Positions 6,771 through 15,527 of a stretch of 26,309 bases of DNA are shown one piece after another (within the stretch, counting starts at the first letter, position 1; each line of letters starts with the position of its first letter). The translations under genes were made by a program, and so were the position numbers. The notes under the pieces are model-generated. The model did no database searches, was not told the DNA's origin, and saw nothing but the letters and a program-made list of their open reading frames with translations. This stretch comes from JAKVCB01 sp963578605 (lineage in GTDB: Bacteria; Planctomycetota; Planctomycetia; Pirellulales; Lacipirellulaceae): assembly GCA_963578605.1 (NCBI GenBank), contig CAUZEA010000083.1:1-26309 (forward strand). The letters run 5' to 3'.

Positions 6771-9700
6771 ATGTTGAATTTGACACCACCTCGCAAACAG
6801 ATTTCTGCATTACCTCCTAAACAGGGTCTGTATGACCCAACGTACGAACACGATTCGTGTGGTGTGGGGTTTGTTGCCCACATCCGGGGTGAACGAAGCC
6901 ATCAGATCCTGCTTGATGCAAAGGAAGTGCTTCGCAATATGGACCATCGGGGCGCGTGTGGTTGCGAGCCAAATACAGGAGATGGTGCCGGAATCCTGAC
7001 GGCATTGCCTCACGAGTTTCTCAGGAAGGTGGTCAAACAAGATCTGAGTACCGATCTACCGGAACCTGGCCGATTCGCTGCCGGAATCGTATTTTTACCG
7101 ACCGTCGAAGCCGAGCGAACGATCTGCAAAGCCGCGGTAGATGAGATTATCGCTGCCCAAGGCCAACGGGTGGTTGGCTGGCGTGATGTTCCCACCGAAA
7201 CGGACAAGGCGGATGTCGGGCCAACTGCACGAGCCGGTGAACCCCATATTGAAATGCTGGTCATTGAAGCGGGTCCCGATCTGGCAGACGACGCGTTCGA
7301 ACGGCAGCTTTACCTCATCCGCAAACAAGCCAGTCATCGGCTTCGCAATGACGAATCGCTTGCGGAGGCAAAGTTCTTTTACATCAACTCACTCTCGACC
7401 AAGGTGATCATTTACAAGGGCATGCTGACAACCGATCAGCTCTTCAACTACTACCCTGACCTGGCCGACACCGACTACACAACCCATCTGGCGATGGTGC
7501 ACTCGCGGTTCTCCACGAATACGTTCCCTTCGTGGGATCGCGCCCAACCGAACCGCTTCATGAGCCACAACGGCGAAATCAACACGTTGCGTGGCAACAT
7601 GAACTGGATGCATGCCCGTGAAGGGGTTTTCGAGAGTAAACTTTTCGGTGATGAACTGTCGAAACTCTTTCCCATTATCGAGGCAGACTGCAGCGACTCG
7701 GGGACGTTCGACAACGTGTTGGAGTTCTTGCTCATGACTAACCGCTCGCTGCAAGAGGCAGTCATGATGATGATTCCAGAAGCGTGGCAAAACCATGAAA
7801 GCATGCCAGACGACAAACGGGCCTTTTACGAATACCACTCCTGCCTGATGGAACCGTGGGACGGTCCTGCCTCGATTGCGTTTACTGACGGCAAGTACAT
7901 CGGCGCTGTGCTGGATCGCAACGGTTTGAGGCCCTCGCGTTTTTACATTACCCACGACGACCGCTGCATTATGGGAAGCGAGGTTGGTGTCCTGCCAACG
8001 GTTGCGCCGGAAAACGTCAAACAAAAGGGAAGACTACAGCCTGGCCGGATGTTCCTCATCGATTTTGAGCAAGGACGGCTTATTCCTGACGAGGAACTCA
8101 AGGCTGAATTCGCTCAACAACGTCCGTATGCAGAGTGGCTTAAGAACCAGCGGATCGATCTCAACGAGTTGAAGCCGAACCGGGAAGAACACGGTTTTCG
8201 GCCGGTGGATTTACTGCAGCGGATGCAGGCCTTCGGCTACACAACCGAGACCATGCAGTTCATGCTGCTCCCGTTGGTACGAGAGTTGCGCGATCCGGTG
8301 GGCTCGATGGGGAACGACTCGTGTCTGGCTTGTCTCAGCGACAAACCGCGCATGCTGTATGACTATTTCAAACAACTCTTCGCACAAGTGACCAACCCGG
8401 CAATCGATTCGATCCGTGAAGAAATCATTATGTCGCTGGAATGCTACATCGGGCCGGAGGAAAACCTCCTCGAAACCACCGAACGGCATGCCCATCGCCT
8501 CCGAATCCCACACCCGATACTCTCAAACGAACAGCTAGCCGCTCTCAAGCACATCAATTGTCGCGGTTGGCGATCCATGACGATCGATATCACCTGGCCG
8601 TGTGCCGAAGGCAAAGCTGGAATGGTCAAAGCATTAGACCGAATCTGCCAGGAGGCCGAAGCGGCTATTGACGCCGGATATCAGCTGCTGATTCTCTCGG
8701 ATCGATCTGTGAACCACGACCGCGTTCCCTTAAGTACGCTGCTGGCAACAGGTGCCGTCCATCATCATCTCATTCAACGGGTCAAGCGCACACAAATCGG
8801 AATCGTCCTCGAAACGGGTGAAGCACGGGAAGTGCACCACCATTGTTTGCTGATTGGCTATGGAGCTGACGGGATCAATCCCTACGTCGCCTTTGAAGCA
8901 CTCTGGCAAGCCCGACGCGATGGGCTGCTCGCCACAGAGGAAACGGGACTCGGGCAGGATGAAGAGGGGGAGGGGAAAGCACACCCGGTCATCGACACCA
9001 CTGCCGATGGAGAACTCTCCAATCCGCTCACCCAAGCCGATCATGACGTCGTTGCCCACTACCGCAAGGGTGTGGCCAAAGGCATGCTTAAGGTCATGGC
9101 GAAAATGGGAATTTCCACACTTCAAAGCTACAAGGGAGCCCAAATCTTCGAGGCAGTTGGGCTGCGCGACGACGTGATTGACCGCTGTTTCGTCGGGACT
9201 GCCAGTCGACTTCAGGGCGTGGATCTGGACGTCCTGGCTGAGGAAGCACTGCGTCGGCATTTGATCGCGTATCCCGAAAAAAGTAATGGGCAATTACCCG
9301 TGCTGTCCAACCCGGGCGAATTCCATTGGCGGGCCGAAGGCGAGCGTCACATGTGGGACCCGCAGGCAATCACAGATATTCAAATTGCCGCGCGGGCTGA
9401 TAGTGCCGACGCCTACCGCCGCTTTTCCGATCACGCTCATCGCGACGCCCGCACGCGGTGCGCTTTGCGGGGCTTGCTCACCTTCAAGTCGGGAATCAAC
9501 GGTGAGCCGATATCAATCGAAGAAGTGGAACCGGTGTCAGAGATTATCAAGCGGTTTTGCACGGGAGCCATGAGCTTTGGGTCGATATCTGCCGAATCTC
9601 ACGAAACGCTCGCCATCGCCATGAATCGGCTGGGAGGCAAGAGCAATACAGGCGAAGGAGGGGAGGATCCCGAACGTTTTAAGGTCTTGCCCAATGGTGA

Positions 9701-11447
9701 CTCCAAGCGGTCCGCAATCAAGCAAGTCGCGTCGGGTCGATTCGGCGTAACCATCTGGTACCTGGCCAACGCCGACGAGTTGCAAATCAAGATTGCACAA
9801 GGTGCCAAGCCTGGCGAAGGAGGAGAATTGCCGGGGCGCAAAGTGGACGCGGACATTGCCCGCATACGCTATTCGACGCCAGGAGTTGGCCTGATCAGCC
9901 CCCCTCCACACCACGACATCTACTCGATCGAAGATCTCAAGCAACTGATACACGACCTCAAGAACAGTAATCCCTCGGCACGTGTGAGTGTAAAGCTTGT
10001 TTCGGAGGTCGGTGTCGGTACCATTGCCGCGGGTGTCGCTAAAGGGTTTGCGGACCATATCCTGATCTCTGGTGATGGGGGTGGAACGGGGGCCTCGCCT
10101 CTGACGAGCATCAAACATGCGGGGCTACCCTGGGAACTCGGTATTGCCGAGACGCACCAGACCCTGGTGCTCAACGATTTGCGGAGTCGTGTCTTGCTGC
10201 AAACCGACGGCGGTTTGAAGACCGGGCGTGACGTGGTCATTGCATGCCTCCTGGGAGCTGAGGAATTCGGGTTCGCAACAGCCCCGCTCATTACGCTCGG
10301 CTGCATCATGATGCGAAAATGTCATCTCAACACCTGCCCGGTGGGCATTGCTACACAAGACCCTGAACTCCGCAAAAAGTTTATGGGTAAGCCTGAGCAC
10401 GTGGTGAATTACCTGTTTATGGTTGCCAAGGAAGCTCGCCAGATCATGGCTGAACTTGGTTTCCGCACCATCAACGAAATGGTGGGTCGTGTCGATTGCC
10501 TGGAAGCCGACGCCGCGATTACCCATTGGAAAACGGATGGCCTTGATCTTACCGAATTACTGACCCCGATCGAAAAACCACATCCCGATGTAGGCACCTA
10601 TTGCACCCGGCCACAGAACCATGGTCTTGAAGCCTCGCTCGATATGCGCAAGCTCGTGCCGCTGGCAAAACCAGCGCTGGAAAGTGGCGCGCAAGTCTTC
10701 GCCGAAATTGAGATCGTCAATACCGACCGTACCGTCGGTACGATCTTGAGTCACAAAATTGCCAAGAGATGGGGCGCGGATTGTTTACCCGACGATACGA
10801 TCCATTTCAAACTCAATGGTTCGGCAGGCCAGAGCTTCGGCGCTTTCCTGGCACGGGGTGTTACACTCGAACTCGAGGGTGATGCCAATGATTACGTCGG
10901 CAAAGGTCTTTCCGGCGGGCAGCTAAACCTTTACCCGCCCAAAGTAAGTACATTTGTGCCCGAGGAAAACATTATTATTGGCAATGTTGGCCTGTATGGC
11001 GCAACGGGAGGCGTGGCATTCTTCCGCGGTCAGGCCGCCGAGCGGTTCTGCGTCCGTAATAGTGGGGCACAAACCGTCATCGAAGGTGTAGGGGATCACG
11101 GTTGCGAATACATGACGGGCGGTCGAGCAGTGATCCTGGGGCCAACCGGTCGCAACTTCGCCGCTGGCATGAGCGGTGGTATCGCCTACATCTGGGATCC
11201 ATCCGATCAGTTCCTGGCCAACTGTAATCTCGGTATGGTGGAACTTGAAGACGTCGTGGCCGCTGAAGACATTGCCGAACTGAGGCAGTTGATCGAGCGG
11301 CATCAGCAATGTACCGGCTCGACCGTCGCTGCAGACTTGCTGGCCCGCTGGGAGCAGGCGCTACCGGAATTCGTAAAGGTCATGCCCAGCGATTACAAAC
11401 GAGTATTGCTGGAACGTAAAAAATCCCAACAACCGACATCGGTGTGA
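6771..11447 (+). CDS. gltB: Glutamate synthase large subunit
   Basis: The large subunit of glutamate synthase (GOGAT) releases ammonia from glutamine and channels it to an FMN site that converts 2-oxoglutarate to glutamate. Of 1558 residues, the N-terminal glutaminase domain starts at Cys30 in YEHDSCGVGF; by family rule, residues 1-29 are a propeptide removed to expose Cys30. Glutaminase motifs include NTFPSWDRAQPNRFMSHNGE. A central domain (about 490-790) and the FMN-binding synthase domain (about 860-1240) follow. The three [3Fe-4S] ligands are visible as C-x5-C-x4-C at 1178, 1184 and 1189. The C-terminal GXGXG beta-helix domain lies around 1300-1480 (GNVGLYGATGG, GGRAVILGPTGRNF). It is complete and close to the usual 1480-1550 residues. 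gltD follows after 48 nt. No Shine-Dalgarno site is evident before ATG 6771. Confidence 0.97.
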   Translation: MLNLTPPRKQISALPPKQGLYDPTYEHDSCGVGFVAHIRGERSHQILLDAKEVLRNMDHRGACGCEPNTGDGAGILTALPHEFLRKVVKQDLSTDLPEPGRFAAGIVFLPTVEAERTICKAAVDEIIAAQGQRVVGWRDVPTETDKADVGPTARAGEPHIEMLVIEAGPDLADDAFERQLYLIRKQASHRLRNDESLAEAKFFYINSLSTKVIIYKGMLTTDQLFNYYPDLADTDYTTHLAMVHSRFSTNTFPSWDRAQPNRFMSHNGEINTLRGNMNWMHAREGVFESKLFGDELSKLFPIIEADCSDSGTFDNVLEFLLMTNRSLQEAVMMMIPEAWQNHESMPDDKRAFYEYHSCLMEPWDGPASIAFTDGKYIGAVLDRNGLRPSRFYITHDDRCIMGSEVGVLPTVAPENVKQKGRLQPGRMFLIDFEQGRLIPDEELKAEFAQQRPYAEWLKNQRIDLNELKPNREEHGFRPVDLLQRMQAFGYTTETMQFMLLPLVRELRDPVGSMGNDSCLACLSDKPRMLYDYFKQLFAQVTNPAIDSIREEIIMSLECYIGPEENLLETTERHAHRLRIPHPILSNEQLAALKHINCRGWRSMTIDITWPCAEGKAGMVKALDRICQEAEAAIDAGYQLLILSDRSVNHDRVPLSTLLATGAVHHHLIQRVKRTQIGIVLETGEAREVHHHCLLIGYGADGINPYVAFEALWQARRDGLLATEETGLGQDEEGEGKAHPVIDTTADGELSNPLTQADHDVVAHYRKGVAKGMLKVMAKMGISTLQSYKGAQIFEAVGLRDDVIDRCFVGTASRLQGVDLDVLAEEALRRHLIAYPEKSNGQLPVLSNPGEFHWRAEGERHMWDPQAITDIQIAARADSADAYRRFSDHAHRDARTRCALRGLLTFKSGINGEPISIEEVEPVSEIIKRFCTGAMSFGSISAESHETLAIAMNRLGGKSNTGEGGEDPERFKVLPNGDSKRSAIKQVASGRFGVTIWYLANADELQIKIAQGAKPGEGGELPGRKVDADIARIRYSTPGVGLISPPPHHDIYSIEDLKQLIHDLKNSNPSARVSVKLVSEVGVGTIAAGVAKGFADHILISGDGGGTGASPLTSIKHAGLPWELGIAETHQTLVLNDLRSRVLLQTDGGLKTGRDVVIACLLGAEEFGFATAPLITLGCIMMRKCHLNTCPVGIATQDPELRKKFMGKPEHVVNYLFMVAKEARQIMAELGFRTINEMVGRVDCLEADAAITHWKTDGLDLTELLTPIEKPHPDVGTYCTRPQNHGLEASLDMRKLVPLAKPALESGAQVFAEIEIVNTDRTVGTILSHKIAKRWGADCLPDDTIHFKLNGSAGQSFGAFLARGVTLELEGDANDYVGKGLSGGQLNLYPPKVSTFVPEENIIIGNVGLYGATGGVAFFRGQAAERFCVRNSGAQTVIEGVGDHGCEYMTGGRAVILGPTGRNFAAGMSGGIAYIWDPSDQFLANCNLGMVELEDVVAAEDIAELRQLIERHQQCTGSTVAADLLARWEQALPEFVKVMPSDYKRVLLERKKSQQPTSV

Positions 11448-11495
11448 GGCCTCTTTCGAGATTACAGCTCAAAATCTGAAATCTAAAACCGACCC

Positions 11496-13073
11496 ATGGG
11501 AAAACTAACTGGCTTTAAAGAGTTTGACCGAGAGGTTGTACCGTACCGCGACCCGCTGGAACGGATCACCGATTTTGGCGAGATTTTCATGCTTGCCAAC
11601 GATGATCACCTGAAGATCCAGGGAGCTCGTTGCATGGATTGTGGGGTTCCGTTTTGTCAGAGTGGCAGTGGCTGCCCGATTGACAACTTGATTCCGGAAT
11701 GGAATGACCTGGTTTATCAAGGGCGCTGGCGCGATGCTCTGGACCGGCTTCACAAAACAAACAACTTTCCCGAATTCACAGGTCGCACCTGCCCGGCCCC
11801 CTGTGAAGGCGCCTGTGTGCTCGGAATTACCGATCCCCCCGTCACCATCAAAAACATCGAAAACGCGATCATCGATCGGGGATTTGCTGAAGGTTGGATC
11901 GTTGCCCGCCAGCCTGCAAATCGCACCGGCAAGCAAGTGGCCGTTGTCGGTTCGGGACCCACGGGACTGGCAGCAGCAGCCCAATTGAACAAAGTGGGCC
12001 ACAAGGTGACCGTTTACGAGCGGGCAGACCGGATTGGCGGACTCTTGATGTACGGCATCCCCAACATGAAGCTGGACAAAGGGGTCGTTCAAAGGCGGGT
12101 CGACCTCCTGCAAGCCGAAGGTGTTGATTTTATCACTTGCGCACACGTTGGGAAAAAGGAAGAGTTCTCCTCGGGGCACATGACCCAAATCATGCAAGAA
12201 CGTGGTTGCCAGATCCAATACATCGATCCGGCACAGTTACTCGAAGAAAATGACGCACTGCTGTTTGCTACCGGCGCCACCCGTCCGTTCGATCCAACCG
12301 GGCGTTGCCCAGGGCGTGAATTGGAGGGAATTCACTTCGCCATGGATTTCCTTACACGCAACACCAAGAGCCTGCTCGACAACAACCTCAATAACGGGCA
12401 TTACCTTTCAGCCGCCGGACTCGATGTAATCGTGATCGGTGGGGGTGATACCGGTGCCGACTGCATCGGTACATCGCTCCGCCACGGTTGCAGGAGCATG
12501 GTCAACTTCGAGTTGCTTGACAAGCCACCGGCAGAACGGGCAACAAACAACCCTTGGCCCGAATGGCCACAAGTCTATCGTGTTGAATACTCTCACACTG
12601 AAACTGAGGCGAAATTTGGCGATGACCCGCGCCAGTTCGCAATTCTTACCAAGGAATTTGTCGACGATGGTGGAGGAAGCGTTTGCGGTCTGAAAACCGT
12701 AAACATCGACTGGTCGAAACCGACTGACGGTGGCCCCCCATGGACGGAAGTCGAAGGCAGCGAGAAAATCTGGCCAGCCGATCTCGTGTTACTGGCAACC
12801 GGATTTCTGGGTCCTGAAAAGGGTGCTGGCGAAATGCTCGGACTGGACATGCAAAACCCCCGCGGCAACTGGGAAACCTTCGCCGCTGAACACGGCCAAT
12901 TCACGACCAACGTGGAAGGTGTCTTTGCCGCCGGAGATTGCCGCCGGGGACAGTCACTGGTCGTCTGGGCCATTAACGAGGGACGCGGCGCGGCGCGTGC
13001 TATCGACGAATTCTTGATGGGAAAAAGTACCCTACCCGCTCCCGGTGTAACGCAAGGACTCGTCACCTCTTGA
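11496..13073 (+). CDS. gltD: Glutamate synthase small subunit
   Basis: GltD takes electrons from NAD(P)H through FAD and iron-sulfur clusters and passes them to the FMN of GltB. The 525-residue protein starts MGKLTGFKEF, typical of the family. N-terminal cluster cysteines are C46, C49, C54 and C60, then C99, C103 and C107 (TCPAPCEGAC). The FAD-binding loop is VGSGPTG (151-157), the NAD(P)H-binding loop GGGDTG (315-320), and the C-terminal FAD contact region has VFAAGDCRRGQSLVVWAI. It is longer than E. coli GltD (about 470). A run of some 20 extra residues lies around 220-247, and the middle section (HFAMDFLTRNTKSLLD, DCIGTSLRHGC) recalls the C-terminal part of eukaryotic NADH-GOGAT. Whether NADH or NADPH is used cannot be decided by eye. 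The spacing to gltB (48 nt) and to the HAD gene (60 nt) suggests one operon. Confidence 0.96.
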   Translation: MGKLTGFKEFDREVVPYRDPLERITDFGEIFMLANDDHLKIQGARCMDCGVPFCQSGSGCPIDNLIPEWNDLVYQGRWRDALDRLHKTNNFPEFTGRTCPAPCEGACVLGITDPPVTIKNIENAIIDRGFAEGWIVARQPANRTGKQVAVVGSGPTGLAAAAQLNKVGHKVTVYERADRIGGLLMYGIPNMKLDKGVVQRRVDLLQAEGVDFITCAHVGKKEEFSSGHMTQIMQERGCQIQYIDPAQLLEENDALLFATGATRPFDPTGRCPGRELEGIHFAMDFLTRNTKSLLDNNLNNGHYLSAAGLDVIVIGGGDTGADCIGTSLRHGCRSMVNFELLDKPPAERATNNPWPEWPQVYRVEYSHTETEAKFGDDPRQFAILTKEFVDDGGGSVCGLKTVNIDWSKPTDGGPPWTEVEGSEKIWPADLVLLATGFLGPEKGAGEMLGLDMQNPRGNWETFAAEHGQFTTNVEGVFAAGDCRRGQSLVVWAINEGRGAARAIDEFLMGKSTLPAPGVTQGLVTS

Positions 13074-13133
13074 TTCCCGCCGCATGACATTTCAAGCAGG
13101 AAAATCACAGCACTCGCTGGTGGAACTCAAAAT

Positions 13134-13799
13134 ATGGCGCGCTGGGCAGTCATTTTCGACGTCGACGGAGTCCTGGTTAACTCGTACCAGGCACACTTTG
13201 AAAGTTGGGTAGAGCTGTTTGCAGAACTCGGATACGAATATTCCGAGGAAGAATTCCGCGCGGGCTTCGGGCGGACCAGCGAGGAAATCCTCAACGAATG
13301 GTCCCAGGCCCACAATGCCGGTTTTGATGCCGGGCAAATTGGCGAACTCGACGATCGTAAAGAAAAATACTATCGCGATGTAATCTGCCAGAACTTTCTC
13401 CCGATCGATGGTGCCACCGAACTCATCGATGCACTGCACAAAGCCAACTGCCTGCTCGGAATTGGCTCGTCAGGCCCTCTTGAAAACGTCCAGGTGGTCA
13501 TCGAACGACTGGATCGGGCCGAACATTTTGGGGCCGTCATTAGCAGGATCGACGTCCAGCGGGGAAAACCCGATCCTGAAGTATTCCTGCTCGGAGCCCA
13601 GCGGCTCAACATCAATCCCAGCCGCTGCATCGTGATTGAAGATGCCTCTGCGGGAATTGCAGCTGCGAATTCGGCCGGCATGGCCAGCATCGGTCTGACT
13701 GGGACAACGACCCGCCAACGACTGGCTGCCGCAAACCTCGTGGTCGACAGCTTGCGCGAACTCACGCCGCCGAAGATCGCCAGCCTTGTCGAAGACTAA
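13134..13799 (+). CDS. HAD-superfamily hydrolase, beta-phosphoglucomutase-like
   Basis: A 221-residue HAD subfamily IA protein, acting as phosphatase or sugar-phosphate mutase on an unknown substrate in the cytoplasm. Motif I is FDVDGVL (nucleophile Asp9, acid/base Asp11), motif II GSSG (Ser112 or 113), motif III RGKPDPEVF (Lys145), and motif IV IEDASAGIAAANSAGM (Glu169, Asp170). The helical cap lies between residues about 16 and 90. The motif IV form EDA/EDS-xAGI is shared by beta-phosphoglucomutase and 2-deoxyglucose-6-phosphatase-like enzymes, so either role is possible. ATG 13134 is preceded by GGTGGA about 10 nt upstream, a passable ribosome site. It lies 60 nt after gltD on the same strand, but I see no metabolic link to glutamate synthesis. 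The stop is 21 nt from that of the convergent minus-strand gene. Confidence 0.85.
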   Translation: MARWAVIFDVDGVLVNSYQAHFESWVELFAELGYEYSEEEFRAGFGRTSEEILNEWSQAHNAGFDAGQIGELDDRKEKYYRDVICQNFLPIDGATELIDALHKANCLLGIGSSGPLENVQVVIERLDRAEHFGAVISRIDVQRGKPDPEVFLLGAQRLNINPSRCIVIEDASAGIAAANSAGMASIGLTGTTTRQRLAAANLVVDSLRELTPPKIASLVED

Positions 13800-13820
13800 A
13801 TTCAACCTTGTGATACCCAC

Positions 13821-14702
13821 CTACGGCTTGGAAGGAAGGAGTACCGACCGCGCCGGATTCCCGCTTCGATCTGCAGCTTGAGGAATGGGAATCTCTTCAG
13901 CCGGCGGAAGGGGACCGTTAAATTGCAATTGTGGCCCCTCGCTGGTGGGGGACGATTCTTCCCAGGTGAGAAACTCCTGCAGCAACTTGCGTGTCTTCCC
14001 AAAAGCTGACAACCGCGTCACAACCCGATATTGCGGATTGCTGTTCACTCGATCATAGCGGATCAAAGCGTCACGAAGTTCGGCCATACCCTCGTCACTT
14101 AGCAACCATGCAAGAGCATCGCCTTCGACGATCTGATCGAACGGTAAACGCAAATATTGCTGCCAACGACTTCCTGTCGTAAAACGTGGGAGTTGCACTT
14201 GCAAGTCTCGATACGCCCGCTCTAAACGCACGTCGGGTGAGTCGACGAGCTTTTGAGTCGTCGTTGTTTTTGGAACGCCGCCTGGTAGCAGTTGAGGGGC
14301 CAGAGCTGGCTCCACCACAATGTTAAATGGCACGTTCTGCGGAACGACAGCCCCGTGAGGAATTGGCCGCACTGGTAGTGCTGCAGGTCGCCCCTTGCGG
14401 AGATCCTCGTAGTAGTTTTCAAGCCGCTCGTAGTAATCAGCAAGCACTGGATCCCGATCGTCGTAGAAGTCTTCAAGATCATCATAGTACTCTTCCAACG
14501 CCTTGAGTTCACGCCATTGGGGAGATCCCTTGAATCGCCGCTGAACGAACATGTGACGGGGTCGGCTTGTGGTATGCTCCCCAACCAGATGAACATCGGC
14601 AGCCAAGAGCACTTCATCGGCCCTGCTGACCGGGGGAAAACACAACCCCAACAGAATCATCGCCGCCAACCAGACGACTGCTGATTTTCGATGTCCAGCC
14701 AT
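13821..14702 (-). CDS. Secreted protein of unknown function with a Tyr/Asp-rich segment
   Basis: I do not recognise a family. The 293-residue protein starts with a clear signal peptide: MAGHRKS, a hydrophobic stretch at 9-22, and a likely cut after Ala28 (SRA-DE). A segment at 71-101 is very rich in Tyr, Asp and Glu (EYYDDLEDFYDD and similar), predicted helical and strongly acidic. After that come a Pro-rich stretch and a more ordinary mixed region (about 165-260) with Trp and Leu (WQQYLRLP, ALAWLLSDEG). ATG 14702 is chosen because it gives a standard signal peptide; an in-frame ATG at 14741 would add 13 residues. It is convergent with the HAD gene and lies 133 nt downstream of the methyltransferase-like gene on the same strand. 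Export is well supported; the function is not. Confidence 0.72.
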   Translation of the reverse strand: MAGHRKSAVVWLAAMILLGLCFPPVSRADEVLLAADVHLVGEHTTSRPRHMFVQRRFKGSPQWRELKALEEYYDDLEDFYDDRDPVLADYYERLENYYEDLRKGRPAALPVRPIPHGAVVPQNVPFNIVVEPALAPQLLPGGVPKTTTTQKLVDSPDVRLERAYRDLQVQLPRFTTGSRWQQYLRLPFDQIVEGDALAWLLSDEGMAELRDALIRYDRVNSNPQYRVVTRLSAFGKTRKLLQEFLTWEESSPTSEGPQLQFNGPLPPAEEIPIPQAADRSGNPARSVLLPSKP

Positions 14703-14745
14703 TCCGCTTGTTCCTTGTGACACACTGAGTGTTGAATGCAATCAA

Positions 14746-14778
14746 CCTGGCACAAACCAGGCCAAACCCAGGCCAAAC
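14746..14778. repeat. Two tandem 11-bp repeats with a small inverted repeat
   Basis: CCAGGCCAAAC occurs twice head to tail at 14757-14767 and 14768-14778, without mismatch. CCTGG at 14746-14750 can pair with the first CCAGG across a 6-nt loop, a weak hairpin. It sits between two minus-strand genes and could be a weak terminator for the upstream one or part of the leader of the downstream one. Confidence 0.55.
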
Positions 14779-14835
14779 TCCTACCTTCAATTTTACCGCC
14801 CTTCTCGGTAGGAGGACAACTGGTAGCTCGACTGG

Positions 14836-15279
14836 TCAAATCCAACGACGCACGCGCTTCACGTAATCCTTGTAAATCGGTCCAAACCGGTTCGCGAGCT
14901 TTGTCTCTTCTGGCTTGATAAAATAGGATTGCAGGATCACCGCAAACAGAGGGGGCACCAACCAGGGAGTCACCGTACCCGTGAGAATCACGCAGCCAAC
15001 CAGGCTCAAGAGCATGCCCAGATACATTGGGTTGCGCGAGTATTCGTACGGTCCTGCAGTCACCAGATGCTCTGACTTGTCGAACGGGTCACTCGTGGTT
15101 CCCTGACGGTGAAAACTACGTAAGGACACGAAGAGGAGACCAAGTCCAATGACTATTGGCAGCACTCCTCCATAGGTTTGTGGGGCGGTCCAAAGCTGAG
15201 TTCCCGGAAAATACCGTTGCAGCAAAAGCACAAAGACAATGGCTAAGACCAGAACAGTTGGTGGTTTGATGCGGAACAT
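14836..15279 (-). CDS. Isoprenylcysteine carboxyl methyltransferase-like membrane protein
   Basis: An integral membrane methyltransferase of the ICMT/phospholipid methyltransferase superfamily, 147 residues. Hydrophobic segments lie at about 8-20, 38-53, 85-102 and 104-118. The hallmark TAGPYEYSRNPMYLGM (74-89) and the C-terminal EETKLANRFGPIYKDYVKRVRRW, with its Glu pair at 124-125, form the SAM-binding part in this superfamily. Bacterial members do not usually have a known prenylated substrate, so the substrate is open: lipid, quinone or a small thiol. The start is ATG 15279 because GTGGAG lies 9 nt upstream and the translation MFRIKPP followed by a membrane span matches the family; a TTG at 15306 would add nine residues. 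The next minus-strand gene upstream ends 248 nt away. Confidence 0.8.
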   Translation of the reverse strand: MFRIKPPTVLVLAIVFVLLLQRYFPGTQLWTAPQTYGGVLPIVIGLGLLFVSLRSFHRQGTTSDPFDKSEHLVTAGPYEYSRNPMYLGMLLSLVGCVILTGTVTPWLVPPLFAVILQSYFIKPEETKLANRFGPIYKDYVKRVRRWI

Positions 15280-15527
15280 GAGAAACAACTCCACCGCGTG
15301 GTTCAAATCAGGGCGCTATGAAAACTCGGAAAGTCTGTTCTGGGTATTGAAATCATGTCAAATCTTCAAGCTGCCAAGTTGACCATTTACCTCGACAAAA
15401 CTGCGAGGGAAGGCATGACCGATCATCGAAACAGAGCTGCACAATCGCAGGTTCCGAGACCATGCAGACCGAAACAGCACGTTTTTCAAGGACGCGGCGT
15501 GAATCCTTGTTATCGGCCGGGTCGCCA

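Noticed and set aside
7389..8024. Minus-strand open frames of 211 and 187 codons inside gltB (7389-8024, 8730-9293)
   Set aside because: They are shadows of a long GC-rich coding region; no family features.
11505..12218. Minus-strand open frame of 237 codons within gltD
   Set aside because: It is an antisense shadow of gltD, whose cysteine and nucleotide-binding motifs are unmistakable.
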